From assembly GCA_035532215.1 (NCBI GenBank), contig DATKRK010000412.1, positions 1 through 18,678 on the forward strand: DNA of 18,678 nt. Reading direction: 5' to 3'. How positions within the stretch are numbered: position 1 is the stretch's first letter; each line of letters opens with the position of its first letter. This document shows positions 6,484 through 13,918 of this stretch, one piece after another. The notes below the pieces were generated by a model. It was not told where the DNA came from. It ran no database searches and worked only from the letters and a program-made list of their open reading frames with translations. The position numbers and the translations under genes were made by a program. This stretch comes from JAICIG01 sp035532215 (GTDB lineage: Bacteria > Planctomycetota > Planctomycetia > Pirellulales > JAICIG01).

Positions 6484-9400
6484 CTATCGTCGCACGCGCT
6501 GCGCGGCCTTCGCGGTCGCCGCAACGCCGTTCAACGCGGCGTACGACGGATCGATTTTGGCCAACTCTTCAGCGATGGCGTCGATCGTGTAGCGAATCTG
6601 CTCTTCGCTATGGTTCGATGTGACGAAGAACCGCAGCCGCGCGGCCCGCTCTTCGACCGCCGGATGCACGATCGGCTGCACGTTGATGCCGCGGCCGTTC
6701 AGGGCCTGCGACAGTTTCAAGCAGGCCATCGAATCGCCGAGAATGATCGGCACGACCGGCGTGTCTTTGCTCAAGCCAGTGTTCAGACGGCGAGCTTGGG
6801 CCAGTTCCAGGAACAGCCTGGCGTTCTGTTGCAACCGTTTGATGCGCTGCGGCTCGCGTTCCAGCAGCCCGATCGCGGCCAGCGCGGCGGCGGCGTTCGG
6901 CGGCGACATGCCGACGCTGTAGACGAAGCCGGGCGCCGTGTACTTCAGATACTCGACCACGGCCTTGCAGCCGGCGATGTAGCCGCCGCAACTGCCGAAT
7001 GACTTGCTCAAGGTGCCCATCCAAAGATCGACGTCGGCCGGGTTCACGTCCCAATACTCGCCGATGCCGCGGCCGTGGGCCCCCAGCACGCCGGCCGAAT
7101 GCGCCTCGTCGACCATCAAGAACGCCTTGTGGCGCCGCTTGACCTCGATGAACCGCCGCAAGTCGGGGATGTCGCCGTCCATGCTGTAGACGCCCTCGAT
7201 GGCGATCAGCACCCGGCGGTAGTCGCCGCGCAAGTCGGACAGCAACTGTTCGACCGCCCGCCAGTCGTTGTGCGGGAAAGGCCGGCGCCGCGCGCCCGAC
7301 AGGATGCAACCTTGAACGATGCTGTTATGGGCCAGCGCGTCGTGCAAGATCAAGTCGCCGGGGCCGAACAAGTGGCCGACGGTCGTTTCGTTGGTCGAAT
7401 GGCCGCCGACGAACACGATGGCGTCCTCGGCGCCGATCAGCCGCGAAATCGCCTGTTCCAATTCGCGGTGCAAGGGCTTCTCGCCCGAGACCAGCCGGCT
7501 GGCCGAAACCGAGGTGCCGTAGCGATCGATCGCGTCCTTGGCCGCTTGCGAGACGACCCGTTCGCCCGACATGCCGATGTAGTTGTAGCTCGAAAAGTTG
7601 ATCAACTCGCGCCCGCCGATCATCGTCGTGTCGTTGGTCACGCGCTGGTGGACGTTGAAGTACGGATTGCCCACGCCGAGCTGTTCCACCGTCTCCATGT
7701 TCTGCTTGAGCCGCAGATATTCCGGGTAACGGTCGAAGCGATAGTTTTCCGGCGGGATCGAGCCTTCTTCGACGTGGTGCTCGGGTCGGCCGCCGCCGAG
7801 ATACTTTTCGACGGCGTCGACCACCTCGCGGCAGGTTTCCAATTGCGGCAGCACTTCTTCGGGAAACCGCCCGCCGAAGCGCTCTTCGAGCGAGGCGAGA
7901 ATCTCCATCCGTTCGAGCGAATCGAGGCCCAGCTCGACGATGCTCGAGTCGAGCGTCAGACCTTTGGCGCGCTCTTTGGCGATCCGCTGCACTTCTTCCA
8001 GCACCTGCTCGGCCTTGCTCTTGGGCAGGCCGGCGGGGGCCGTTTCGGCAGCCTTGTGCGACGGGCGCCCGTTCGTCGGGCGAAGGGCCGGCTGATTCGG
8101 TCGCGAGGCGGCGGAAGGCGGATCGCTTTTGCGCGGGCGACCGTGCGGCGGCTCCGGCGCGGCCGGCTTGGGCGAAGGCGGCGGCGACCGGAAATCGCCT
8201 TCGGCCATCTCCGTGCCGGCGAATTCGCTCTCCGCCGATGCTTCGCCCCACGGGTCCGCCAAAGGCCGGCCGTCGGCCGCCGACGGCGAGGTCGAGGACT
8301 CGGACGACGTCTCGGCGTCGCTGCGATCGACGATTTCCAACGAACCGGCCAGGAACGCGTTGCGGCAGGCGTGCCGCTGGATCTTGCCACTGGACGTTTT
8401 GGGAATGCTGCCGGCTTTCACCAGTGCAATCGAATCGACGATCAATTCGTGCTCTCGCGAGACGTCGCGGCGAATGGCCTCGAAGATCGAATCCAGTTCG
8501 CCCTTCTGGCGGCGGTCGACCTCGTAGACGATCACCAGCCGGGCATGGTCGCCGGCTTCGACGGTAAATGCCGCGCCGCAGCCGGGCCGAATCGCCTCGT
8601 GGCTCTTTTCGACGGTCAGTTCGATGTCGTTCGGATAGTGGTTCAGCCCGCGAATGATAATCAGGTCTTTCAGCCGACCGGCGACGAACAACTCGCCATC
8701 TTGAAAGAAGCCCAGATCGCCCGTCCGCAAGTACGGTCCTTCGTTGGCGTCTCGCAGTCTGGCCTGAAACACCTCTTGCGTCTCCATGGGACGTTGCCAG
8801 TAACCTTGGGCGATGCCAGGGTTCGAGACCCAGATTTCGCCGACTTCTCCCGGCCCGCAGCGAGTCATCGTCTCGGGATGAGCGACGACGATCTGCTCAT
8901 CGGGCAGCTTTCGGCCGCTGCCGACGAGGCGCCGCGCGGCGTCGTCCATGGCCGGAACGTCGACCACCTTGCGGTTTTCCAGGGCCTTGGCGTCGAAGGA
9001 TCGCACGACCGGCGCCGCCGCCTTGAAGCCGCCCGAGACGATCAGCGTGGCTTCGGCGAGGCCGTAGCACGGGTAAAAGGCGTCGCGGCGGAAGCCACAG
9101 GGCTCGAACATCTCCGCGAAGCGATCGAGCGTTTCGCCGCGCACCGGCTCGGCCCCGTTGAAGGCCACGCTCCACGAACTGAGATCGAGCTGGGCCCGTT
9201 GTTCCGGCGTGATTTTGCGAAGGCACAAGTCGTAAGCGAAATTCGGTCCGCCGCTGGTCGCCGCGCGAAACCGCGAAATGGCTTGCAGCCAGCGGAATGG
9301 CCGTTGCAGAAACGACATCGGCGACATCAAAACGTTCAGCGTGCCCTGATAGAGCGGCGCCAGGATGCCGCCGACCAGGCCCATGTCATGGTAGCTAGGC

Positions 9401-10053
9401 AGCCAGAAGACCCCCTTGTCGGAGTGCGTCAATTCGAACGCATAGCCGATCAAGGCGCAATTATGAAGCAGATTTGCATGGCTCAGCATCACGCCCTTCG
9501 GAGTGCCGGTCGACCCGGACGTGTATTGCAAGAAGGCCAAGGACTCGGGCTCCGCGTTCGGGGTTTGCCATTGCGATTCGATGCCTGCGGGGACTTCGTC
9601 AGTCGCCAGCCAAGTCAGGCGTTTGAGATCGGGCATCTCGTCCAATAACGGATGCACCCGTTCGAGAACGCTGGAAGTCGACAACGCCACTTTCGCTTGC
9701 GAGTCGTCAGCAATGGCGTGAATCCGATCCAGCGACCGATTCATCCGCGGCGGGTAAGCCGGCACAGCCACCACGCCCGCATACAAGCAGCCGAAAAAAC
9801 TGGCGATGAATTCCAACCCGGCCGGGTACAGCAGCAAGGCGCGCTGTCCTGCCAGGCCGCGCGACTGCAACCAGGCCGCAATCGCCCGCGCCTGCCGATC
9901 AAGTTCTCCGTAAGTTAAAGGAACTTCCTCGGTTTCGCCGTCGGTCAAAAACAGATAGCCGTTTTGATCCGCTTGATGGCGAGCGCGATGCCGCGCAAGC
10001 TCGACAAGGGTCGGGGGACCAAAGAAAGAGCCTGGAAATCGCGATTGGTCCAC
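6484..10053 (-). CDS. Fatty acyl-AMP ligase / acyl carrier / alpha-oxoamine synthase fusion
   Basis: The 1189-residue protein (GTG start) combines three enzymes. Residues 1-575 form an adenylation domain with the P-loop YTSGSTGTPKG (177-187), LRTGD (442-446) and catalytic K557 in SIPKTSSGKIQ. The segment GGPNFAYDLC is typical of fatty acyl-AMP ligases, which load ACP rather than CoA. A Pro/Ser-rich linker (about 576-675) leads to a carrier domain with the phosphopantetheine site S712 in LGLDSLE. Residues 770-1189 form a PLP-dependent alpha-oxoamine synthase (BioF/ALAS/serine palmitoyltransferase fold) with DEAHS (982-986) and the PLP lysine K1017 in GTLSKSFGSCGG. The last motif and YGTSVSASRLVSGE resemble the ACP-dependent synthases of polyketide and prodiginine pathways. 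Expected reaction: activate a fatty acid, tether it to the carrier, and condense it with an amino acid with loss of CO2 to release a long-chain aminoketone. The amino acid is unknown. It heads the minus-strand block. Confidence 0.9.
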   Translation of the reverse strand: MDQSRFPGSFFGPPTLVELARHRARHQADQNGYLFLTDGETEEVPLTYGELDRQARAIAAWLQSRGLAGQRALLLYPAGLEFIASFFGCLYAGVVAVPAYPPRMNRSLDRIHAIADDSQAKVALSTSSVLERVHPLLDEMPDLKRLTWLATDEVPAGIESQWQTPNAEPESLAFLQYTSGSTGTPKGVMLSHANLLHNCALIGYAFELTHSDKGVFWLPSYHDMGLVGGILAPLYQGTLNVLMSPMSFLQRPFRWLQAISRFRAATSGGPNFAYDLCLRKITPEQRAQLDLSSWSVAFNGAEPVRGETLDRFAEMFEPCGFRRDAFYPCYGLAEATLIVSGGFKAAAPVVRSFDAKALENRKVVDVPAMDDAARRLVGSGRKLPDEQIVVAHPETMTRCGPGEVGEIWVSNPGIAQGYWQRPMETQEVFQARLRDANEGPYLRTGDLGFFQDGELFVAGRLKDLIIIRGLNHYPNDIELTVEKSHEAIRPGCGAAFTVEAGDHARLVIVYEVDRRQKGELDSIFEAIRRDVSREHELIVDSIALVKAGSIPKTSSGKIQRHACRNAFLAGSLEIVDRSDAETSSESSTSPSAADGRPLADPWGEASAESEFAGTEMAEGDFRSPPPSPKPAAPEPPHGRPRKSDPPSAASRPNQPALRPTNGRPSHKAAETAPAGLPKSKAEQVLEEVQRIAKERAKGLTLDSSIVELGLDSLERMEILASLEERFGGRFPEEVLPQLETCREVVDAVEKYLGGGRPEHHVEEGSIPPENYRFDRYPEYLRLKQNMETVEQLGVGNPYFNVHQRVTNDTTMIGGRELINFSSYNYIGMSGERVVSQAAKDAIDRYGTSVSASRLVSGEKPLHRELEQAISRLIGAEDAIVFVGGHSTNETTVGHLFGPGDLILHDALAHNSIVQGCILSGARRRPFPHNDWRAVEQLLSDLRGDYRRVLIAIEGVYSMDGDIPDLRRFIEVKRRHKAFLMVDEAHSAGVLGAHGRGIGEYWDVNPADVDLWMGTLSKSFGSCGGYIAGCKAVVEYLKYTAPGFVYSVGMSPPNAAAALAAIGLLEREPQRIKRLQQNARLFLELAQARRLNTGLSKDTPVVPIILGDSMACLKLSQALNGRGINVQPIVHPAVEERAARLRFFVTSNHSEEQIRYTIDAIAEELAKIDPSYAALNGVAATAKAAQRVRR

Positions 10054-10066
10054 GGCAAGATTCCTC
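10051..10066 (-). promoter_or_regulatory. Ribosome-binding site and GTG start of the FAAL-ACP-AOS gene
   Basis: On the minus strand GAGGA (10062-10066) precedes the GTG at 10051-10053 by 8 nt. The first residues after it read VDQSRFPGSFFGPPTLVELA, typical of the beginning of an adenylating enzyme. The in-frame ATG at 10140 adds 29 residues with no conserved look and no clear Shine-Dalgarno, so the GTG is preferred. Confidence 0.65.
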
Positions 10067-10659
10067 AAACCCAATGGGACGCTCGACTCAACCGACCCTC
10101 GAACACACGGGATCGCGAAATGAGTCACACGGGAAGGCAAACGGGGGAACGCGTGAATTCGACACGTTCTCCCCCCATTTGGAAGGTGCTAATCTTGACT
10201 AATCGCCACAGCCTACCATGTCAGTTTCAACCTTTCAAACAATCATTGTTGCGCACTGCTCCACCCGATCCGGGCGAAAGATCGTTCTCTCAGTTGTTAT
10301 CGGGCCGATTCCTAAGTTCAGATTTCTCGCTTTTCCCAACACGTCATACTCGCCGCAAACCACGCGACTTTCGCGGGTTTGCCGTAAATAGCGGTGCGCG
10401 GGCGAATTTGTCTGGCTAGTTAAGGCGCACCTGAGCACGAAATGTTACAGAGGCCGCAATTTTGGGGGTGAATGATGCCGCTCGCCAGAAGGGGGGCGAT
10501 TTGAGAGCCAACGAGCCCTATGCCCGGCCGCTTCGGCACGTATCATTACGTCAATAGGGTGATCGAAACGCTGGGGGCGAATTCGCCGGCGCCAAGGAGA
10601 TCGAGTCGAAGGATGCTGCACAAGGATTCGGAAGCGTGCATTCGGGAGCCTCTATCGTG
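10054..10659. other. Divergent intergenic region with one hairpin
   Basis: This 606-nt gap separates the divergent lipid synthase and WD40 genes. The clearest structure is a hairpin at 10357-10380: aaacc plus cgcga pair with tcgcg plus ggttt around ctt, with one bulged a at 10362. Small open frames here (for example 10235-10438 minus) have no recognisable content. Both genes must have promoters in this gap, but I could not find a convincing -35/-10 pair for either. Confidence 0.5.
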
Positions 10660-11745
10660 ATGCAATTACGCTGTGAGTGTGGGGTGACTTGGCAGGTCGC
10701 CGACGAACAGCAAGTGGAGGCGTTCAAGTGTCCGGGCTGCGAGCGCGTGGTGCAGCCCACGGTTTCCGAGGGCGGCAGCGTGCTGCTGGCCTCTCTGTAC
10801 GATCACCGGCAGCCGATTCGCGCGGCGGCATTTTCTCCCGACAGCCGGCTCTTCGCCGCAACTGCGGGCGGGGCGCCCAGCGCTTCGGGCAAGCATCAGC
10901 CCGGCAGCACCGTGGTTTGGGATACGGCTGCCTGCTTGCCGGTGGCGACGCTGCACTGGCACCGCGACGCGGTGCTTTCCGCGGCGTTCTCTCCCAGCCA
11001 ACCGCTGATTGCCACGGGCAGCCGCGATGGAACCATCGCCGTTTGGAACGTCGGCCGCGGCTTGTGGAACGCGGTGCTCGGCGTCCGCGAGCGGTCGCTG
11101 CGCGCGAATGCCGGCGGCGTCGAGACCTTGGCATTCAGCGCCGATGGCGATTGGCTGGCTTCCGCCGGGACGGACCAAACGATCGGCATTTGGAACACGT
11201 CCACATGGCGCCAAGAGACCGCCCTCGCCAGCAACCGCGAGGGGCGCTGTCAGGCCGCGTTTTCGCCCTGCGGCCGTTATCTGGCGGCGGTTTGGCAAAG
11301 CCGGGGGGCCGCCATCCTGTGGGACGTGGGAACCTGGCGACAATATTTGCAGTTTCGGCTGCGCAGCGAAGAAGACGCCGAAGATTACGCTTTGGCCTTT
11401 TCGCCCGACGGCAATCGCCTGGCGGTGCTGGGGGGCGCCGAAGTGCGAATCTGGGATATTTCGACGTGCCAGGTGATTACGTCGATCCGGGCTCCCAAAA
11501 GCCAGGCGCTGGCCTGGTCTCCGCTCGGCAAGCTGATCGCCACCGGCGGCTCGGTAAGCGCCGGCCATGCCACGCTGCGGCTGTGGGACGCCGATACGGG
11601 AGTCGAATTCGATCAGTTGGCCGGCCAGCATTCGCCGGTAACGGCCGTCGCCTTTTCGCCCGACGGCAAACTGCTCGTCAGCGGCTGCCAGGACGCCACG
11701 GCGAATCTCTGGGCGCTAGTCGCCGAACACGCGTCGTCGCGGTAA
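10660..11745 (+). CDS. Zinc-ribbon WD40 beta-propeller protein
   Basis: The 361-residue protein begins with a zinc ribbon using C5, C7, C24 and C27 (CxC and CPGC), followed by seven WD40 blades. The blades end in VVWDTA, IAVWNV, IGIWNT, AILWDV, VRIWDI, LRLWDA and ANLWAL, which predicts a complete seven-bladed propeller. WD40 propellers are binding platforms and no enzymatic domain is present. There is no signal peptide, and the ribbon at the very N-terminus suggests a cytoplasmic location. ATG 10660 was chosen because the ribbon starts immediately after it. GTG codons at 10636 and 10657 are in frame, and GGGAG at 10644-10648 suits either 10657 or 10660. The lipoprotein gene follows after 49 nt on the same strand and may be co-transcribed. 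The binding partner is unknown. Confidence 0.85.
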   Translation: MQLRCECGVTWQVADEQQVEAFKCPGCERVVQPTVSEGGSVLLASLYDHRQPIRAAAFSPDSRLFAATAGGAPSASGKHQPGSTVVWDTAACLPVATLHWHRDAVLSAAFSPSQPLIATGSRDGTIAVWNVGRGLWNAVLGVRERSLRANAGGVETLAFSADGDWLASAGTDQTIGIWNTSTWRQETALASNREGRCQAAFSPCGRYLAAVWQSRGAAILWDVGTWRQYLQFRLRSEEDAEDYALAFSPDGNRLAVLGGAEVRIWDISTCQVITSIRAPKSQALAWSPLGKLIATGGSVSAGHATLRLWDADTGVEFDQLAGQHSPVTAVAFSPDGKLLVSGCQDATANLWALVAEHASSR

Positions 11746-11794
11746 GGATCAAGCTTGCCCTATAACGCCTTTTGGGAGTAGGCTTCCTTGGAGC

Positions 11795-12583
11795 ATGAAA
11801 AACGCAAATGCTCGGGAAATCGTGCGTTGGTTGGGCGTCGCAGCGCTCGGGCTGGCGGCGGCGGGGTGTAATGCGCCTGCAGCGACGCAAGACGCCCCAG
11901 CGTCCCAGTTGCCCGCCGCGGCGGCACAACAGGAACCGGCAGAGAACCCCGCCCCACGGCAGGAGGGCCGGGCGCCCCCGCCCGGCGAGAACGACCCCGC
12001 CCCACGGCAGCCGGAGGAAGAGCGGCCGGCGGATTACCTGCCGCTCTCGGCCGACAGCCGCTGGATATACGACGTAACCATCGACCTGCCCGTCGTCGGC
12101 TCGCAGAAAGCCAGCGCCGTAACCAAGGTCGAAGGCTCGGTCGAGATCGACGGCAAGACCTATTACAAGGTCGTGATGCAAGTCTCCGGCGCTCCGGTGA
12201 ACCCCAAGCACGTGGCCTACTTCCGGCCGACGGCGCAGGGCGTATTCCAGATTCTCGAAGGAGAAGAGGAACACGGGGAGTGGCTGTACCTGCCGCGGCG
12301 GCTTGAGATCGGCCAGAAATGGAGCGCCGAGACGGGCGAATCGAAGTTCGAATTCGAAGTCGCCGGCCGCCGCGACGTCGATTGCCTCGGCAAGACTTAC
12401 GAGAACTGCGTGCAGATCGTGGTCGAGATGCACGGCAAATTCGGCTCGATGAAGCAAGAACAGTGGTTAGCCCCGGGCGTCGGGCCGGTGAAGCAAGTCG
12501 ATCATCACACGTTGTTCGATTCAACCGCCGTGCTGAAGAATCGCGTCGCTAGCGAGCCGCAGCCCCAATCGCCCGCGCAATAA
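11795..12583 (+). CDS. Putative lipoprotein of unknown function
   Basis: The 262-residue protein has a hydrophobic signal segment ending in the lipobox LAAAGC with C25 as the predicted lipidated cysteine. After it comes a Pro/Ala/Glu-rich spacer (26-80), then a beta-rich domain (about 82-245) with alternating Lys/Val/Tyr strands. I do not recognise the domain. The protein should be anchored in a membrane facing the periplasm. The spacer contains a small duplication (NPAPRQ and DPAPRQ) encoded by a 17-bp direct repeat. The start ATG has GGAG very close upstream. It follows the WD40 gene by 49 nt. A terminator-like hairpin begins 4 nt after its stop, but its T-tract points the other way. Confidence 0.75.
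   Translation: MKNANAREIVRWLGVAALGLAAAGCNAPAATQDAPASQLPAAAAQQEPAENPAPRQEGRAPPPGENDPAPRQPEEERPADYLPLSADSRWIYDVTIDLPVVGSQKASAVTKVEGSVEIDGKTYYKVVMQVSGAPVNPKHVAYFRPTAQGVFQILEGEEEHGEWLYLPRRLEIGQKWSAETGESKFEFEVAGRRDVDCLGKTYENCVQIVVEMHGKFGSMKQEQWLAPGVGPVKQVDHHTLFDSTAVLKNRVASEPQPQSPAQ
11946..12010 (+). repeat. 17-bp direct repeat inside the lipoprotein spacer
   Basis: The sequence accccgccccacggcag occurs at 11946-11962 and again at 11994-12010, 48 nt apart, so the reading frame is kept. It encodes the repeated PAPRQ in the disordered region after the lipobox. It probably arose by a local duplication and could vary in copy number between strains. Confidence 0.8.
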
Positions 12584-12587
12584 AAAA

Positions 12588-12622
12588 GCCCGTAACAGGC
12601 GGGGCAGGTACCTGTCACGGGC
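12588..12622 (-). terminator. Terminator-like hairpin with T-tract on the minus strand
   Basis: The arms gcccgtaacagg (12588-12599) and cctgtcacgggc (12611-12622) pair with one mismatch around 11 nt. Read on the minus strand the stem is followed at once by six T residues, the layout of an intrinsic terminator. No minus-strand gene lies directly upstream of it. A second hairpin, gtcggg/cccgac with loop ttgc, is at 12627-12642. The core contains ggtacctgtcac, which recalls REP-like repeats, so it may be a mobile hairpin rather than a true terminator. Confidence 0.45.
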
Positions 12623-12743
12623 GTATGTCGGGTTGCCCCGACGCCTTTCAGCATACCCAGTAGTCCGACCAATGCAAGAAAATTCTTCATCGATTTCTTA
12701 CTCGGCGGAAACCTACTGCCACTTCAAAGCCATTTTGACAGTC

Positions 12744-12816
12744 GGGTGGCTGGCGGCGGAGCCTAGGCGAAGCCCCAGTTCGCTCTCGTATCGCTTCGCT
12801 CTGCCGCCAGCCACCC
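12744..12816. mobile_element. 73-bp MITE-like element with 14-bp terminal inverted repeats
   Basis: The ends gggtggctggcggc (12744-12757) and gccgccagccaccc (12803-12816) are perfect inverted repeats. Inside, gcgaagc (12767-12773) and gcttcgc (12793-12799) form a further inverted pair, so the whole element can fold into one long hairpin. The right 58 bp are found again at 186-243. It encodes no protein and no target duplication is evident, so it is either a non-autonomous element moved by a transposase elsewhere or a REP-type hairpin. The flanking gap 12584-12897 holds otherwise only the hairpins at 12588-12642. Confidence 0.65.
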
Positions 12817-12897
12817 TCACCTCTCATATCAATTCAGACATGAAGAGGCACTACAAGTTTTCCACATGAATCGCCGCTGAAATCAGGAGACTTCGTC

Positions 12898-13246
12898 ATG
12901 TTTCGCAAACTTTCCAACGGTTGGGGATTGGCCCAGCAGAGCTTCCGGGTGCTGAGTCTCGATAACCTGGGGCGAAGCGTTGACGGCCAACTTTAGCATC
13001 GGCCTGTTCGTGTTTGCGGCATACCTGGTTGCGCTGTTGCCGCTGATCGCCGGGGCCGCGATTGGCGGCGTCGCCGGACTTGTCGTCGGCGCGACGATCA
13101 CCGCGGCCCTGTGGGTGCTGATTGGACTGGCCGCGGCGGCGCTCAACGCGATCGTGCTCGCGGCCGCTTACCTGTATGCCTCCGAAGGCGCCGTGCCGCA
13201 ACAGTTCGATGCCTCGTTGCTGCGTGACGCCTTCACCAGCAAGTAG
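12898..13246 (+). pseudogene. Broken DUF6159-like membrane protein
   Basis: An excellent Shine-Dalgarno AGGAG (12885-12889) precedes ATG 12898 by 8 nt. The first 20 residues (MFRKLSNGWGLAQQSFRVL) look like the start of the DUF6159 family of integral membrane proteins. That frame stops at 12994-12996. The frame open from 12956 to the stop at 13246 continues with WGEALTANFSIGLF, two hydrophobic stretches, and a C-terminus ending LLRDAFTSK, which resembles the second half of the same family. About half of the expected length (from memory roughly 260-290 residues) is missing between the two parts and the frames do not match. This is best explained by an internal deletion with frameshift. A TTG at 12980 could start a shorter 88-residue product, but that looks like a remnant. 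Family assignment is from memory. Confidence 0.7.
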
Positions 13247-13308
13247 AGCCTCGCCCGCCGTATGCCGTAACCGGCGCTATGGTTGGGCGTCATTGCACCG
13301 CCGGCGAC

Positions 13309-13326
13309 GGCACACAGGAGTGTGCC
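13309..13326. repeat. Hairpin ggcacac/gtgtgcc
   Basis: The 7-bp arms at 13309-13315 and 13320-13326 flank the loop agga. It lies about 60 nt after the pseudogene stop and is followed by tgctacttcg rather than a T-tract. It resembles hairpin repeats common between planctomycete genes, from memory. Only one copy is in this window. Confidence 0.5.
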
Positions 13327-13352
13327 TGCTACTTCGTCGAAATAACCGCCAA

Positions 13353-13413
13353 GCGGCTTGCTCCCTGAGACGAGCCCGTCGGCCCGAATCGCTTGCGATT
13401 GCGAGCAAGCCGC
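13353..13413. repeat. Nested inverted repeat, 11-bp arms
   Basis: The arms gcggcttgctc (13353-13363) and gagcaagccgc (13403-13413) are perfect. Between them lies a smaller perfect hairpin, aatcgc/gcgatt (13387-13392 and 13395-13400). The whole can fold as a branched or bulged stem of 61 nt. Function is unknown: a structured RNA or a mobile-element remnant are both possible. Confidence 0.6.
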
Positions 13414-13652
13414 CAGGGCGATAAGGTCGGTTTGCCGGTCGGTGCAAAGACAGCGAGAAAGCGTTCGACGGCCGGCGCCATTGGGCCGAGCGCCGCTTGC
13501 CGAAAACAGGCATTGGGCGGCCGGAGAGCCGCGGCGTGAAAGCGAAAAATCATGATTTATACGACCCACGAGTTGATAAACCGCCGCTCTGCCACGAAAG
13601 GGCCGAATTCTCGGCTCGCAGGCCAAAATGCCGATCGCTATGATTTATGGAA

Positions 13653-13697
13653 AGGCGCCGAATCGGGCGTGAAACAGGCGCCGATCGGGCATGAAAC
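13653..13697 (+). repeat. Two-copy tandem repeat of 22-23 bp
   Basis: Unit one (13653-13675) and unit two (13676-13697) follow each other directly and both have the form aggcgccg-atcgggc-tgaaac. They differ by one extra base and one substitution (cgtgaaac against catgaaac). A related inverted piece, cctgttttggcgcc, follows within 20 nt. No gene is associated. Confidence 0.6.
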
Positions 13698-13918
13698 GCC
13701 CTGTTTTGGCGCCGCTGCTACGGCCCCGCGCGGCGCGAAACGCTTGTTTTCTCGGAGAATCTCGCGATGCGGCGCCGATTCGCATGCGCGCACGCGCAGC
13801 GATATAAATAAATCGGCCGAAATATAAATCACCGCGACCGTCAAAAGGCGACCGACGACTATGATGAAGCGCGGGAAAGCCGATGGATCAAAATGACCGG
13901 ATTGAACGGGCTACGGCT

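Larger units (their letters stand above)
13247..13918. other. Gene-free, repeat-rich interval
   Basis: These 672 nt between the pseudogene and the esterase contain no credible coding region. They hold the hairpins and repeats listed separately, a palindromic aatcatgatt near 13547, two atataaat motifs near 13802 and 13822, and an 18-nt alternating pyrimidine-purine tract at 13781-13798. Small open frames on both strands (for example 13552-13827 plus) show no domain or plausible start. The stretch may be decayed sequence or contain an unrecognised RNA. Confidence 0.6.

Noticed and set aside
7075..9648. 857-residue plus-strand open frame
   Set aside because: It is antisense to the FAAL-ACP-AOS gene and its composition is that of a reverse-frame shadow, without any motif.
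10235..10438. 67-residue minus-strand open frame in the divergent gap
   Set aside because: It has no ribosome-binding site, no domain, and spans the hairpin at 10357-10380.
12505..12690. 61-residue minus-strand open frame with a hydrophobic start
   Set aside because: It reads through the terminator-like hairpin and then antisense into the lipoprotein gene. The CPAC motif is encoded by the hairpin itself, so it is probably fortuitous.
13653..13697. Possible CRISPR array
   Set aside because: There are only two directly adjacent units without spacers and no cas genes, so it is a simple tandem duplication.
13552..13827. 91-residue plus-strand open frame
   Set aside because: It crosses the tandem repeat at 13653-13697, has no homology I recognise and no Shine-Dalgarno.
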